64,000 nt of DNA from a bacterium (GCA_016124235.1 WGOC01000012.1:61347-125346), one strand, 5' to 3'. Shown: positions 45,558 through 55,080, counted from the first letter of the stretch. Translations and numbers: made by a program. The notes: generated from the sequence alone by a model not told the origin.

Positions 45558-46739
45558 ATGACCACCCCATTGCACCAATTGCGCGCCGGGATTATCGGCA
45601 CCGGCTTTATTGGCCCCGTTCACATCGAAGCCCTTAAACGCCTTGGCGTTCAAGTCACCGCAATCTGCGGCTCCACGAAGAACGCGAAAGCCACCGCCGC
45701 CAAATGGGGCATTCCCGAGGTCTACGGCGACTACGACTACCGCGCCATGTTTCGCTCGCCAAACGTCGATGTCGTTCACATCACGTCGCCAAACAAAGTG
45801 CATGTTGAACAATCCCTGGCTGCACTCGCCGCCGGCAAACACGTTGTCTGCGAAAAGCCGCTGGGCATGACTTCGAACGACACGGCCAAAGTCGTCGAAG
45901 CGGTCAAAAAGGGCGGTCGACGCGGACCGGTCTTCGCGGTGAATTACATGTGTCGTTTCATTCCCGCCGTGCTGCAAATGCGCGCGATGGTGCAGCGCGG
46001 TGATCTGGGACAAATCATGCACGTGCAAGGCCATTTCTTTCAGGACTGGCTCCAGATGCCCACCGATTACAACTGGCGCCTGCTCGCGAGCGAGGGCGGC
46101 AAATTGCGCGCCGTCGGCGACATCGGCACCCATTGGATTGACGCGGTGTCTTTTATTCTGGGCGCCCGCGCGCAGGGTGTCTTTGCGCATCTCGAGACGT
46201 TTCACAAGACGCGCTTCCGACCGAAGGGTGAAGTGCAGACCTTCACCAAGGCGGACCCACGAAAGATGGTGCCCTACAAAGTAGACACCGAAGATTTCGG
46301 AAGCGTGCTGCTGAAATTCGGCAGGGCAAAGCACGGATTTGTGAATGGGGTCCACGCCAACGCATCGATCTCGCAAGTCGCTGCCGGTTGGAAATGCAGT
46401 CTCTACGTCGGTGTCTACGGAACGAAAGGCAGCGTGCAATGGGAATTCCAGGAGCCCAATCACATTTTGGTCGGACGTCGAGATGAGCCAAACCAAGTTT
46501 TGCAACGGGCCACAGCCGGCTTCAGTGAGGATGTCGCCGGCTTCACTGATTATCCGGGCGGCCATCCGGAAGGATTCCCCGACAGCCACAAGATGCATTA
46601 CCGAGCCGTTTATGAACACATCGCCAGCAAGCGCAAAACGCCGGCGCTTTTTGCCACCGCAGCCGACGGACATCACGAAGTTCAACTGTGCGAGGCGATT
46701 CTGAAAAGCAGCCGCTCAAAAGGCTGGATCCGGCTCTAA
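45558..46739 (+). CDS. Gfo/Idh/MocA-family oxidoreductase
   Basis: This 393-residue cytoplasmic NAD(P)-dependent oxidoreductase has a Rossmann motif in RAGIIGTGFIGPVHIEAL and DVVHITSPNKVH, and the catalytic lysine in the intact EKP motif (E99-K100-P101, VVCEKPLGM). The C-terminal domain contains AVGDIGTHWIDAVSFILGA, with the substrate-region His and Asp, and KHGFVNGVHANASIS. Such enzymes oxidise or reduce sugars, inositols or derived compounds; the exact sugar is not deducible. The start is the ATG at 45558. The upstream in-frame part overlaps no other gene but is unlike the family. No sugar-uptake gene is adjacent. Confidence 0.92.
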   Translation: MTTPLHQLRAGIIGTGFIGPVHIEALKRLGVQVTAICGSTKNAKATAAKWGIPEVYGDYDYRAMFRSPNVDVVHITSPNKVHVEQSLAALAAGKHVVCEKPLGMTSNDTAKVVEAVKKGGRRGPVFAVNYMCRFIPAVLQMRAMVQRGDLGQIMHVQGHFFQDWLQMPTDYNWRLLASEGGKLRAVGDIGTHWIDAVSFILGARAQGVFAHLETFHKTRFRPKGEVQTFTKADPRKMVPYKVDTEDFGSVLLKFGRAKHGFVNGVHANASISQVAAGWKCSLYVGVYGTKGSVQWEFQEPNHILVGRRDEPNQVLQRATAGFSEDVAGFTDYPGGHPEGFPDSHKMHYRAVYEHIASKRKTPALFATAADGHHEVQLCEAILKSSRSKGWIRL

Positions 46740-47308
46740 ACAGCTCGGGTTTTCCGTTTTCCAACGAAATTCACACGATCGTGCGCTGGCCGGACCGTGG
46801 GCCTCGAAATCGTAATACGGCATTTTCTTAAACCGAAACCGACGTGCAACTTGCTATTAATTAGCCACTTACACCGCAGATCTAACATCGAGATCCGGCC
46901 ATAAAACTCTAATTTCCCGAAAGATAGCTTGCACTGCGGCACGATCGTCCGGACTCTCCCCGCCGTTCCGGAGAATGGCACACCCGGCGGCAATGTCTCG
47001 ATTTGGCCAAAAATCGAAATTTATCGCCCGGAAAAGTGGCTGATTTCTTCCCGCGTCAACCGAGCTTTTTGCCGGTTTTCGCCGCGAATTAATCGAGTTT
47101 TCCGGAAAGAAAGCATGATGCCTGAAATATCAACGGTTTGCGCAAATGGCCGTCGCTCGCACCACGCGGGAAGCGGTTTAACGGTCGCTTTGCGTGCGCA
47201 GGCCGGTGAGTTCGGCTCCACTTTCAACAGCCGCCAAGATATCAACATTTCCCATACGTCCGACGGAGGCAGCGGCACCGTCGTCGTCTGGCACGCGAGG
47301 AACTTTTT
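46740..47308. other. Long untranslated region ahead of rpsU
   Basis: About 570 bases separate the oxidoreductase stop from the S21 start. The left part is AT-richer than the surroundings (for example TTGCTATTAATTAGCC near 46850). A plus-strand frame (46929-47312) runs through it and overlaps the rpsU start, but it has no signal, domain or good ribosome site. The region probably carries the rpsU promoter and leader; no known riboswitch or tRNA shape was recognised. Confidence 0.5.
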
Positions 47309-47506
47309 GTGATCGAGATCCAAATTCGAAAAGGTGAGGACATCCAACGTGGTCTGCGCCGGCTGAAAAAAGTCATGGTGCGGGAAAAGGTGTTTGATGA
47401 ACTGCGCAAGCGCCGCCACTACCAGAAGCCGAGCAAGGTCCGCCGCGAAAAAAACAAGGCGGCCGCGTTTAACGCGATGCTCCGCCAGCGCTACGCCGAC
47501 TATTGA
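47309..47506 (+). CDS. rpsU: 30S ribosomal protein S21
   Basis: This is a 65-residue basic protein with the typical S21 layout: MIEIQIRKGEDIQRGLRRLK at the start, then VFDELRKRRHYQKPSKVRREK, rich in Arg and Lys. S21 sits near the 3' end of 16S rRNA and helps initiation. The GTG at 47309 is preceded by GAGG at a normal distance. The C-terminus RQRYADY is slightly longer than in Enterobacteria. A strong terminator follows, so the gene is monocistronic or the last of its transcript, away from dnaG. Confidence 0.96.
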   Translation: MIEIQIRKGEDIQRGLRRLKKVMVREKVFDELRKRRHYQKPSKVRREKNKAAAFNAMLRQRYADY

Positions 47507-47581
47507 GCCGCCGCCGTTTTGGCGCTCGTCCAACTCTTCGCGCTACCGTGGACGTTGGGCTACACACATCAGTCTTTTGCC

Positions 47582-47620
47582 ACCGTGCCGACATATGTCC
47601 GGCACGGTTGTTTTTTTCTT
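47582..47620 (+). terminator. Rho-independent terminator of rpsU
   Basis: ACCGTGCCG (47582-47590) pairs with CGGCACGGT (47600-47608), and the loop contains the self-complementary ACATATGT, which can extend the stem. It is followed by TGTTTTTTTCTT. It lies about 75 bases after the rpsU stop on the same strand. Confidence 0.9.
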
Positions 47621-47737
47621 AGTTGCGGCGACTCAGCACACTGCGCCGCCTTGCTGAGTCGTGATCGTGCCGTAGAGTGATTTGGCGATTCATCGGAAGA
47701 ACTTTCCCCGTTGGCCCGCGCTCGCTAACGTCCCCGT

Positions 47738-49249
47738 GTGGCCCATCTCTCCGTCGCTGACTGGTTTGTTATTGTCGCTTATCTCGTCGGCGTCATCTGG
47801 TTTGGCGTGCGGCTCGGGCACGGCCAGAAAAGCACCCGCGACTACTTCCTCGGCAACCGCGGCATCGCTTGGTGGGGCGTCGGCCTTTCAATCGTCGCCA
47901 CGGAAACGAGCGCCCTGACTTTCATCGGTGTCCCGGCGGCCGCGTATGGCGGAAATTTGGGCTTCATCCAGATCATCGTCGGCTATGTCATCGCGCGAAT
48001 CATTCTCGCGGTAGTAATGGTGCCGCACTACTTCAAAGGCGAAATCTATTCGCCCTACCAGATGCTCGGCGAAGCGTTTGGTTCCCCGGTGCGAAAAACA
48101 GCAAGCCTCTTCTTTCTAATTGCCGGCACATTGGCCGCCGGAGTACGGATTTACGTCACGTGCATCCCACTGCAATTGATGCTCGGGTTCGCGGACAACC
48201 AGGTGATTTTCGCGATCCTGCTCTTTGTCGTCCTGTCGCTTATTTACACCTACGTCGGCGGCGTAAAAGCCGTCATCTGGACGGACGCGATCCAGTTTGT
48301 CTTGCTGGCCGGCGGCGGCTTGTTTGCGCTGTTCTACATTCCCACGAAACTGGCCGGCGGCTGGGGCGCTGCAATTGACCTGGCGGCCGCAAATGGCAAG
48401 CTCGCGTGGTTCAATGGACATTTTTCGCTGGCCGCGCCTTACAACATTTGGATGGGGCTCATTGGTGCGACGTTTCAAGTCATGTCGTCGCACGGGGCCG
48501 ATCAACTGGTCGTCCAGCGCGTGCTCAGTTGCCGGTCCGTTGCCGATGGCAGACGTTCACTGATCCTGAGTGCGATCATCATCCTGCCGTTGTTCCTGCT
48601 GTTTCTCTTCGTCGGTGTTCTGCTGTGGAGCTACTACCAACTACACACGTCGGCCATTCCCCTGCCCGAGGCCCGACCAGGCGTCGGCAAAAACGATTAC
48701 GTCTTTCCAATCTTCATCCTCACGGAAATGCCGCCGGTGATGCGTGGGTTTTTGATTGTCGCCATTTTAAGCGCGGCGATGTCATCGGTCAGTTCGGCGC
48801 TCTCCGCCTTGTCCTCCGTTTCCACGATGGACCTGTTAAGAAACTGGCTCGGCCAGAACTGGAACGAACATCGTCTCCTGCAATTCAGCAAACGATCAAC
48901 CCTCGTGTGGGCCGGAGTGCTGGTGCTGGTCGCTTGGTGGTCACAGCACACGAGATCCGTCCTCGACCTCGCCTTCAGCCTGAACGGGCTGACCGCCGGT
49001 GGCATGCTGGGAGCCTTGCTGCTTCTGCTATGGTGGAAACGCGGTTCGCCATGGCCGGTGGTAATCGGCATGTTTGCGTCGCTCGGGTTTATGCTCTGGC
49101 TTTCAAACTTCAGCTGGCCGGCGGTTGAAAGTAGCGGGGCACTCGTCACAAAAAAGGTTTACTGGCCGTGGTACACGCTGGCAGGAACTTTGGTGACTTT
49201 CATCATCGCGAGATTTTGCCAACCTTTTTGGCCACGAAAACCGCGCTGA
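47738..49249 (+). CDS. Sodium:solute symporter (SSS family)
   Basis: This 503-residue integral membrane transporter has about 13 hydrophobic helices. Family traits: LVGVIWFGVRLGHGQKSTRDYFLGNRGIAWWGVGLSI with the conserved DYF-LG motif (helix 1-2), ATETSALTFIGVPA (TM2), YTYVGGVKAVIWTDAIQFV, and SAAMSSVSSALSALSSVSTMDL (TM8), whose serines form the Na2 site. It imports an organic solute with Na+. The substrate is unknown; sugars are likely given the PVC context. The GTG at 47738 begins MAHLSVADWFVIVAYL and has no strong ribosome site. The downstream gene converges. Confidence 0.91.
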   Translation: MAHLSVADWFVIVAYLVGVIWFGVRLGHGQKSTRDYFLGNRGIAWWGVGLSIVATETSALTFIGVPAAAYGGNLGFIQIIVGYVIARIILAVVMVPHYFKGEIYSPYQMLGEAFGSPVRKTASLFFLIAGTLAAGVRIYVTCIPLQLMLGFADNQVIFAILLFVVLSLIYTYVGGVKAVIWTDAIQFVLLAGGGLFALFYIPTKLAGGWGAAIDLAAANGKLAWFNGHFSLAAPYNIWMGLIGATFQVMSSHGADQLVVQRVLSCRSVADGRRSLILSAIIILPLFLLFLFVGVLLWSYYQLHTSAIPLPEARPGVGKNDYVFPIFILTEMPPVMRGFLIVAILSAAMSSVSSALSALSSVSTMDLLRNWLGQNWNEHRLLQFSKRSTLVWAGVLVLVAWWSQHTRSVLDLAFSLNGLTAGGMLGALLLLLWWKRGSPWPVVIGMFASLGFMLWLSNFSWPAVESSGALVTKKVYWPWYTLAGTLVTFIIARFCQPFWPRKPR

Positions 49250-49307
49250 AGTTTCATCAAGGTCATCCGAAACCAATCGTGAGAAGCGAATTTCGAAACG
49301 ACAATGT

Positions 49308-52300
49308 TCACCGAACCTGAGCAGGACTGGGAACAATCCGGAAGAACCTTCGCGGTGTGGAGAATGATTCGATCGGCAGAATCCGAAACGTGTTTGTCAT
49401 CGCAATCGAGTAACGGGTCTGCCAATCAATCGGCGACGCAAGACCGGTGGCGGTCTGAACTTCAAGCTCAGCGCCGATTGATCCGAACAGGACGGGAAGC
49501 ACTCCCATCTCCGGCACGATCGTGAGTTCCATCGCGGAAGGGTCTGCCACAAATTCGGCAACCCGAAACTCAGTACCCGCGCCCGGTACGGGAGCAATCA
49601 CCTGAAACTCGTTGGTCAAAGCGACGTGGTCAAAAGTCACCCACGGATTTGTGGGAAATGATGTATCGCGCCTCTCCACCCAATAGCTTTGCCAGGGCAC
49701 GCCATGCAGGATCGTGTTCTCCGCGGCCATCGCAACCTCAGGAAGACTGGGCGTGCCTTCCGCGATCTCCAGCGCCACTCCAGCCAGAATGAACGGATCG
49801 ACGTTCAGCAGAATTCTTCCCGCATTGGTGGCAACCAACTGCGACTTACTGAGCGGATTCAGAAAGCTATCGAGCGAACTCAAATCCACGAGACTGCCCG
49901 CGCCATCGGCGAGGACTTTGACGCCACCCGAGGGGATTCCCGACAAATTGCTCAGCAACAATTGCCCGCCGTTCATTGCCTGGACATCGAGACGCGCGCA
50001 GGTGCCGCCGGTCAGGTACGTGAGTGCCGGCAGGTCGAGCACACTGCCGGCATCGCGAACCAGCCACGCCTTGGCATTGCAGCTTCCACCTCGCGCGTAG
50101 GTGCTGAGACTGGCGACCGTGACGACCGCGCCGTTTGTCACTGAAATCGAACCGGCATCAAATTCGGTGAGCGCGGGAAAACTGACGGTGCTCCCATTGG
50201 CAATGATTGAACTCAGTTGCTTCAATTCCGCGACTGAAAGATCGCCGTCCGGCCCGACATTTACGCCCACCGTCGGACCGCCGGTCATCAATGGCATGTT
50301 GATTGTGCCAAAGTTAAGCGCCTCGAAGGTGACCGCTCGCAACGCGGCGACGGATTCTCCGAGCATGTCCAGTTCGATTCGACTGCCCGCGCCTTCAGCG
50401 AGAAAACTCAATGCCCCGTCCGCAATGACCGGCAGGCTGGGCATCCGCACCGTGCCGCCGGCAAAAGCACTAATCTCGAGGACGCCGCATCCGCCACCAA
50501 CGAGATTGGTCAGCGACGAAAGATCCAGCACACTGCCCGCACCGTTGACCAACCAGGAGTTGACGGCGCAACCTGCGCCTTGATCGTGCGAATACAAATT
50601 CGGGAAACTCAAAACCGCGCCCTCATCCACGGCGATGTCGCCCGCAAAAAGATTGGTGATCCCCGGGAGCGCCAGGCTCGTTCCGCTTACAGAAAGCCCT
50701 TTTAACAGGTTCATTTGTGCGGCGTCCAACGAGCCACCCGATTGAATTGCGATGGACACTGTTGGGCCGCCTTCGAGCAAGGGCACCGCGATGGTGCCGT
50801 TATTTCGCGCCGTGAATGAAACGGGTTTTGCCATCGCCAGCGATTGATCCAGTGCGGCCAGATCGAGCCGGCTGTTGGTGCCATCGGCTAGAAAATAGAG
50901 AGTCCCCTCAATCACCGAATTCAATGCGCCAAAAGTAAGTTGTCCGCCGTCGATCGCCTCAACGTTCAACCAACCGCACGCCGGGCCTGACAGCATCGCC
51001 AGAATGGAAAAACTCAGAACACTCCCTGGCCCGGTGACGCGCCAGTTGTAAGTATAGCAAGCGCCACTCGTGGAATGCTCCAGGACGTTGGGAACCGAGA
51101 CGACGGCCCCACCGCTCACCAGCACGCCACCGCCGGTCAGATTCGTCAGCGCGGGGAAGGCCACCGCCATCCCATCGACTGTGAATCCGCTCAATTGTTT
51201 CAACTGCGTCACGGGCATCTGGCCGGCGGACTTCAATGTCACCGTGACGGCGGGGCCCCCGGGGAATTCGGGCATGAGTATCGCACCTTCATTCCGGACT
51301 TCGAAGGATACCAAATGTGTCGCCGTCGAAGATGACGTCAAACCGTTTAGATCAATTGTGCTGCCGGCTCCATCAGCAATGAAATAGACAACGCCATCTG
51401 TGATTGCGGAAAGGTTCGTCATGGTCAGGCTGCCCCCGGCACTGGCACGCATCGTCTGCCAACCACAATCGGGACCCGACAACGTGGCGAAGTTCGGCAA
51501 GTTCAACGCGCTGCTCGAACCAGTCACCGTCCAATCGCTCACGGGGCATCCGGTCAGATCATGGCTCACAAGGTTTGTTGCCGAGACAACCGCGCCTCCG
51601 TTGACCAGCACGTTTCCAGCAGTGAGATTGGTCAACGCGGGAAAATCAACAGTCATTCCGGTTACCGAAAAACCGCGCAAAATCTCCATCTGGCCAACCG
51701 GCAGCACACCTCCATTCAAGAGCGTCACTTCAACCATTGTTCCACCACGAAACGAGGGAATATCAATCGTTCCACCGTTTCGCGCGTCCAAATCCAATGC
51801 GCGCTGTGTGGCAAGTGACTCCGCCAGCAGCGGCATTTCCACCACGCTGCCGGTTCCATCGGCCAAGACAGCTAGCAGGCCTTCATTCACGGTCGTCAAC
51901 TTGGCAAGCGAGACCCGGCCGCCGTTCACGGCCTTCCAAGTTAAGGCGGAACACTGGGCACCGGTAACGTTGGCAAGCTCCGGGATCTCCAAAACACTGT
52001 CCGCGCCGGTCGCCTGCCAGGTGACAGCGGCGCACCCTGCGGGTTTGGAATATTCATTCAATGTCAACAGTGTGAGCGTGGCCCCAGATGTTGCTTCAAA
52101 ACTTGCGGCATCCAGATTGACCGGTCCGGCAAGCACCAAAGTCGTTCCCGCGCCGCTCACCGAAAGTAAGGGATTTCCAATGGCGGTGAACTGCCCCTGA
52201 ACGACTGACGCGCCTCCCGTGACCCGGAACGTGCCGGCGGTAAGCGTCAGAGAATTGCTACTTTGCAGACTGCGAATCGTTACGCCTGCCTGGCTGGTGA

Positions 52301-52514
52301 CGGTGAGGTCGCCGACGGCGTTGATGATCACGTCATCAACCGCGCCGGGCAGCACATCGTTACTCCAATTTGCCGCGTCCTGCCAGACCGAGGTACCCGC
52401 CCCGCCATCCCAACTGACCGTCGCTGACCAGGCATCGAAACTGCCCAGAATGACCGAGGCGGAAGCAGTCAAAACTCTCAAGCGGAGTACTGCGGCTGAT
52501 AAGCAAGTGTTCAT
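49308..52514 (-). CDS. Exported repeat protein with five Cys-paired beta-solenoid-like units
   Basis: This 1,068-residue exported protein has the signal VLTASASVILGSFDAWSA, then WDGGAGTSVWQDAANWSND, an autotransporter-like opening. Five units of about 162 residues follow. Each contains a Cys about 8 residues before a Trp or related residue, the phrase GAGSVLDLPALTNLxG, a second Cys about 25-30 residues on (TGGTCARLDVQAMNGGQL), and ADGAGSxVDLxxL. The regular leucines and Gly/Ser turns suggest a right-handed beta-solenoid stabilised by one disulfide per unit. The tail (FGSIGAELEVQTATG... with FFRIVPSPAQVR) resembles the ends of two other exported proteins here. The start is the ATG at 52514; upstream sequence is not signal-like. 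Confidence 0.83.
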   Translation of the reverse strand: MNTCLSAAVLRLRVLTASASVILGSFDAWSATVSWDGGAGTSVWQDAANWSNDVLPGAVDDVIINAVGDLTVTSQAGVTIRSLQSSNSLTLTAGTFRVTGGASVVQGQFTAIGNPLLSVSGAGTTLVLAGPVNLDAASFEATSGATLTLLTLNEYSKPAGCAAVTWQATGADSVLEIPELANVTGAQCSALTWKAVNGGRVSLAKLTTVNEGLLAVLADGTGSVVEMPLLAESLATQRALDLDARNGGTIDIPSFRGGTMVEVTLLNGGVLPVGQMEILRGFSVTGMTVDFPALTNLTAGNVLVNGGAVVSATNLVSHDLTGCPVSDWTVTGSSSALNLPNFATLSGPDCGWQTMRASAGGSLTMTNLSAITDGVVYFIADGAGSTIDLNGLTSSSTATHLVSFEVRNEGAILMPEFPGGPAVTVTLKSAGQMPVTQLKQLSGFTVDGMAVAFPALTNLTGGGVLVSGGAVVSVPNVLEHSTSGACYTYNWRVTGPGSVLSFSILAMLSGPACGWLNVEAIDGGQLTFGALNSVIEGTLYFLADGTNSRLDLAALDQSLAMAKPVSFTARNNGTIAVPLLEGGPTVSIAIQSGGSLDAAQMNLLKGLSVSGTSLALPGITNLFAGDIAVDEGAVLSFPNLYSHDQGAGCAVNSWLVNGAGSVLDLSSLTNLVGGGCGVLEISAFAGGTVRMPSLPVIADGALSFLAEGAGSRIELDMLGESVAALRAVTFEALNFGTINMPLMTGGPTVGVNVGPDGDLSVAELKQLSSIIANGSTVSFPALTEFDAGSISVTNGAVVTVASLSTYARGGSCNAKAWLVRDAGSVLDLPALTYLTGGTCARLDVQAMNGGQLLLSNLSGIPSGGVKVLADGAGSLVDLSSLDSFLNPLSKSQLVATNAGRILLNVDPFILAGVALEIAEGTPSLPEVAMAAENTILHGVPWQSYWVERRDTSFPTNPWVTFDHVALTNEFQVIAPVPGAGTEFRVAEFVADPSAMELTIVPEMGVLPVLFGSIGAELEVQTATGLASPIDWQTRYSIAMTNTFRILPIESFSTPRRFFRIVPSPAQVR

Positions 52515-52739
52515 AAGCGTCCGGTTAAAAACATGAAGACCGATTTGCAACGGGGCAACCTTCCGGGCCTTTCAATCTGAACCACCAGCCCGGCGATCCA
52601 TGTACGAAAATTATCTCGGCGTGCACGGGCTTACAAGCCGTAGGTTTGGCGTTCGCCGAGATCCGGCACGTGCCTCCAAATTCGACAGGCTCCCGCGGAT
52701 TGCATTCCCGCGGAGATCAGGCAACTTCAAACGCACCTG

Positions 52740-53795
52740 ATGACTCCGACGGAACAATTCGATCAACTCCTTGCCGGCCCGGCGCCCATCCTTGCGCTGG
52801 CGCCGATGCAGGACGTGACCGATCTGGAATTTTGGGAGGTCATGTCGCGATACGGCGGGCCGGACATTTATTGGACGGAATACTTCCGCGTCCACAGCAC
52901 GTCGCGCCTCGAAAAACACATCCTGCGTTCCATCACGGAAAATCCCACCGGCCGGCCGGCGATTGCGCAGATGATCGGCAACGACATCGAAGCGCTCGTT
53001 CGCTCGGCGAAGGAATTGCAGAATTACCCGGTCGCCGCGATCGATCTCAATCTCGGTTGTCCGGCACCGATCGTTTACCGCAAGTGCGCGGGCGGAGGTC
53101 TGTTGCGCGAACCGGATCGTGTCGATCGCATCCTCGGTGCTCTTCGCGAAGCCATCCCCGGCCGGTTCACGGTGAAGACGCGAATCGGGTTTGATGATTC
53201 CGCCGTGTTCGACGAATTGTTGCCAATCTTTGCGAAGCACTCGATCGATTTGTTGACGGTGCATGGGCGGACGGTCAAAGAGATGTATCGCAGCGCCGTT
53301 CACTACGATTTCATCGCGCGCGCCGTTGACGCAATGCCCTGCCCCGTGCTTGCGAATGGCAACGTCTATTCCGCCGCCAAAGCGGAAGCTGTGATCGCCG
53401 AGACCGGTGCCCGTGGTTTGATGATCGGCCGCGGCGCGATTCGAAATCCGTGGTTGTTCACGCAGTTCCGCCAACGCCAAAAAGGCGAACCGGAATTCAT
53501 CCCCACAGGTCGCGAGGTCCTGGCCTACGTTCGCGATTTGTACGAGACAATCAAGCTGCCCGACGCTGACCACAACGAACGCGGCCACGTCACGCACATG
53601 AAGAAATACATGAACTTCCTCGGCGTGGGTGTGGACGCCGATGGCCGGTTCCTAAACGCGATCCGCCGCGTCGACACGGAAGCCGATTTCTTCCGCGTGT
53701 GCGCTGATTCCCTGGACCACGAAGAACCGACACCGCTTGAGCCGTTTCAAATCGCGCTCGGCGAACGCGACGTGATGGCGGGAGAGATGAAATAA
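52740..53795 (+). CDS. tRNA-dihydrouridine synthase family enzyme
   Basis: This 351-residue FMN enzyme reduces uridines in tRNA D-loops. Motifs: LALAPMQDVTD at the start of the TIM barrel, catalytic C107 in DLNLGCPAPIVYRKCAGGGLL, FTVKTRIGF, LLTVHGRTVKEMY, and the phosphate-binding LMIGRGAIRNPWLF. The C-terminal helical domain (MKKYMNFLGVGV) binds tRNA. Which D position it serves (DusA, B or C type) cannot be told; it is a rather general Dus. The ATG at 52740 gives MTPTEQFDQLLAG. Upstream is the divergent solenoid-protein gene, with about 225 non-coding bases between. Confidence 0.92.
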   Translation: MTPTEQFDQLLAGPAPILALAPMQDVTDLEFWEVMSRYGGPDIYWTEYFRVHSTSRLEKHILRSITENPTGRPAIAQMIGNDIEALVRSAKELQNYPVAAIDLNLGCPAPIVYRKCAGGGLLREPDRVDRILGALREAIPGRFTVKTRIGFDDSAVFDELLPIFAKHSIDLLTVHGRTVKEMYRSAVHYDFIARAVDAMPCPVLANGNVYSAAKAEAVIAETGARGLMIGRGAIRNPWLFTQFRQRQKGEPEFIPTGREVLAYVRDLYETIKLPDADHNERGHVTHMKKYMNFLGVGVDADGRFLNAIRRVDTEADFFRVCADSLDHEEPTPLEPFQIALGERDVMAGEMK

Positions 53796-53900
53796 ACAAC
53801 CACTCTCGTTAGAGCAACGAAGTCGTTTACAATACCGCCCTCCACCGATTCTATCGCCATCGACTAACCAAACGATCGAATAGCAACTCGAAACGTTCCG

Positions 53901-54554
53901 ATGCATCTAAAAAGATCCGATTTGATCACAATTATCTCGGTATCGTGTGTCGTACTGCTGATAAGTGTGATCGTCCTGCTCAATCAGCGGCAAAGAAAAG
54001 CGAAGTCTGAGAGAATCGCTTGCCTCGGTAATCTCAAGCAGATCGGTCTCGCATTCCGAATTTGGTCAACCGATTGTGGAGATTCATACCCGACTAGCGT
54101 TTCAACAGATTACGGTGGTGCTCGGGAAATGATTGCGACGGGTTCCGTTTGGAAAGTCTTTCAAGTCATGTCGAACGAATTGAGTGCTCCCGTCATACTA
54201 CGTTGTCCGTCGGACCGAACTGCACGGAGACTTCCATTCAGACCTTCTGATCCTCTCGCTTGGCTCTCTCTGAGAAACACAAATCTCAGCTACTTCGTCG
54301 GCTTGGATGCCGAAGACACTCGTCCAAACATGTTCTTGTCTGGCGACCGCAATCTGACCATCGGTAATACACTGCTCAAAGGCGTCGTTGCCTTGCGGAC
54401 AAACACCACGATGATTTGGAGCCGCAAACTTCATGACCGCGTCGGCAATCTCGGTCTGGCCGATGGAAGCGTGATGCGAGTCACTCCCGAGCAGACTCGC
54501 CAACTGCTCTTGCAAACGGGAGATATCACCAATCGCGTGGCGTTTCCTCAGTGA
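53901..54554 (+). CDS. H-X9-DG pilin-like protein without a prepilin cleavage motif
   Basis: This 217-residue protein has an N-terminal hydrophobic helix (LITIISVSCVVLLISVIVLL, residues 8-27) followed by KAKSERIACLGNLKQIGLAFRIW, the usual start of the mature helix in PVC pseudopilins. It ends with an H-X9-DG motif (H178 to D188-G189 in the segment ending LGLADGS) and has RCPSDRT in the middle, also found in the other pilin-like protein here. The GFTLIE prepilin peptidase site is absent, so it is probably anchored by its helix and not processed. The codon mix looks less GC-rich than its neighbours by eye. It is followed within about 60 bases by another small exported protein. Confidence 0.78.
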   Translation: MHLKRSDLITIISVSCVVLLISVIVLLNQRQRKAKSERIACLGNLKQIGLAFRIWSTDCGDSYPTSVSTDYGGAREMIATGSVWKVFQVMSNELSAPVILRCPSDRTARRLPFRPSDPLAWLSLRNTNLSYFVGLDAEDTRPNMFLSGDRNLTIGNTLLKGVVALRTNTTMIWSRKLHDRVGNLGLADGSVMRVTPEQTRQLLLQTGDITNRVAFPQ

Positions 54555-54616
54555 ATTCTGACTATCCAGCCAAAATTCCATCGCCTCATTTGCTTTCTCC
54601 CATTAACTATTCTGAC

Positions 54617-54940
54617 ATGCAACCTTTGCGGCCGCTCGTACTCGTTTTCGTCCTCGTAGGCCTCTTCGGATTCATACTTTCCGGCGATACACAGGATCAT
54701 GCCACGCAGGCCCAGACTGGTGCGCCAAGGTTTCAGATTCTGGCTGCCACCGTTGACACCTTCGACGAGGACACCCACGTGGTCAGTTCTTCTAAAACGG
54801 TGATCAAACTTGATACGACCACCGGACAAAGTTGGTGGTTGGTAGGTGGCTTCGGCACCAATGCTTTTCCTCACTGGGTCGAATTGCTGGACTACGGTTA
54901 CGTCCGCACGAATCACATCGATTTCGTCCCGGAAAAGTAG
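54617..54940 (+). CDS. Small exported or membrane-anchored protein, unknown function
   Basis: This is a 107-residue protein with one hydrophobic stretch (LVLVFVLVGLFGFILSG) after an ATG at 54617, then a polar, beta-rich part containing VIKLDTTTGQSWWLVGG and HWVELLDYGYV. The phrase TTGQSW suggests one blade of a propeller-like or lipocalin-like fold. A GTG at 54551 overlapping the preceding stop would add 22 residues. It is co-directional with the H-X9-DG gene and probably in one transcript. No family is recognised. Confidence 0.62.
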   Translation: MQPLRPLVLVFVLVGLFGFILSGDTQDHATQAQTGAPRFQILAATVDTFDEDTHVVSSSKTVIKLDTTTGQSWWLVGGFGTNAFPHWVELLDYGYVRTNHIDFVPEK

Positions 54941-54966
54941 AATAGGAAAAACAGGAGCCATAGCAC

Positions 54967-54994
54967 TTATCCTGCAAATCCTGCTCATCATGCC
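54967..54994. repeat. Short imperfect 9-bp tandem repeat
   Basis: Three imperfect 9-base units occur in a row: ATCCTGCAA, ATCCTGCTC, ATCATGCCA. This type of ATCCTG-rich intergenic repeat is familiar from PVC genomes. It lies between the small exported protein and the hydrolase gene. Confidence 0.5.
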
Positions 54995-55080
54995 ACAGTT
55001 TCGGGTGATTTTGGCTTGCCCACGTGGCCTCGCAATGTGATCAACCGTCATCCACAACCAAAACGTCAACCGATTCATCC

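Noticed and set aside
46929..47312. 127-residue open frame overlapping the rpsU start
   Set aside because: It has no domain, signal or ribosome site and overlaps a certain gene; probably chance.
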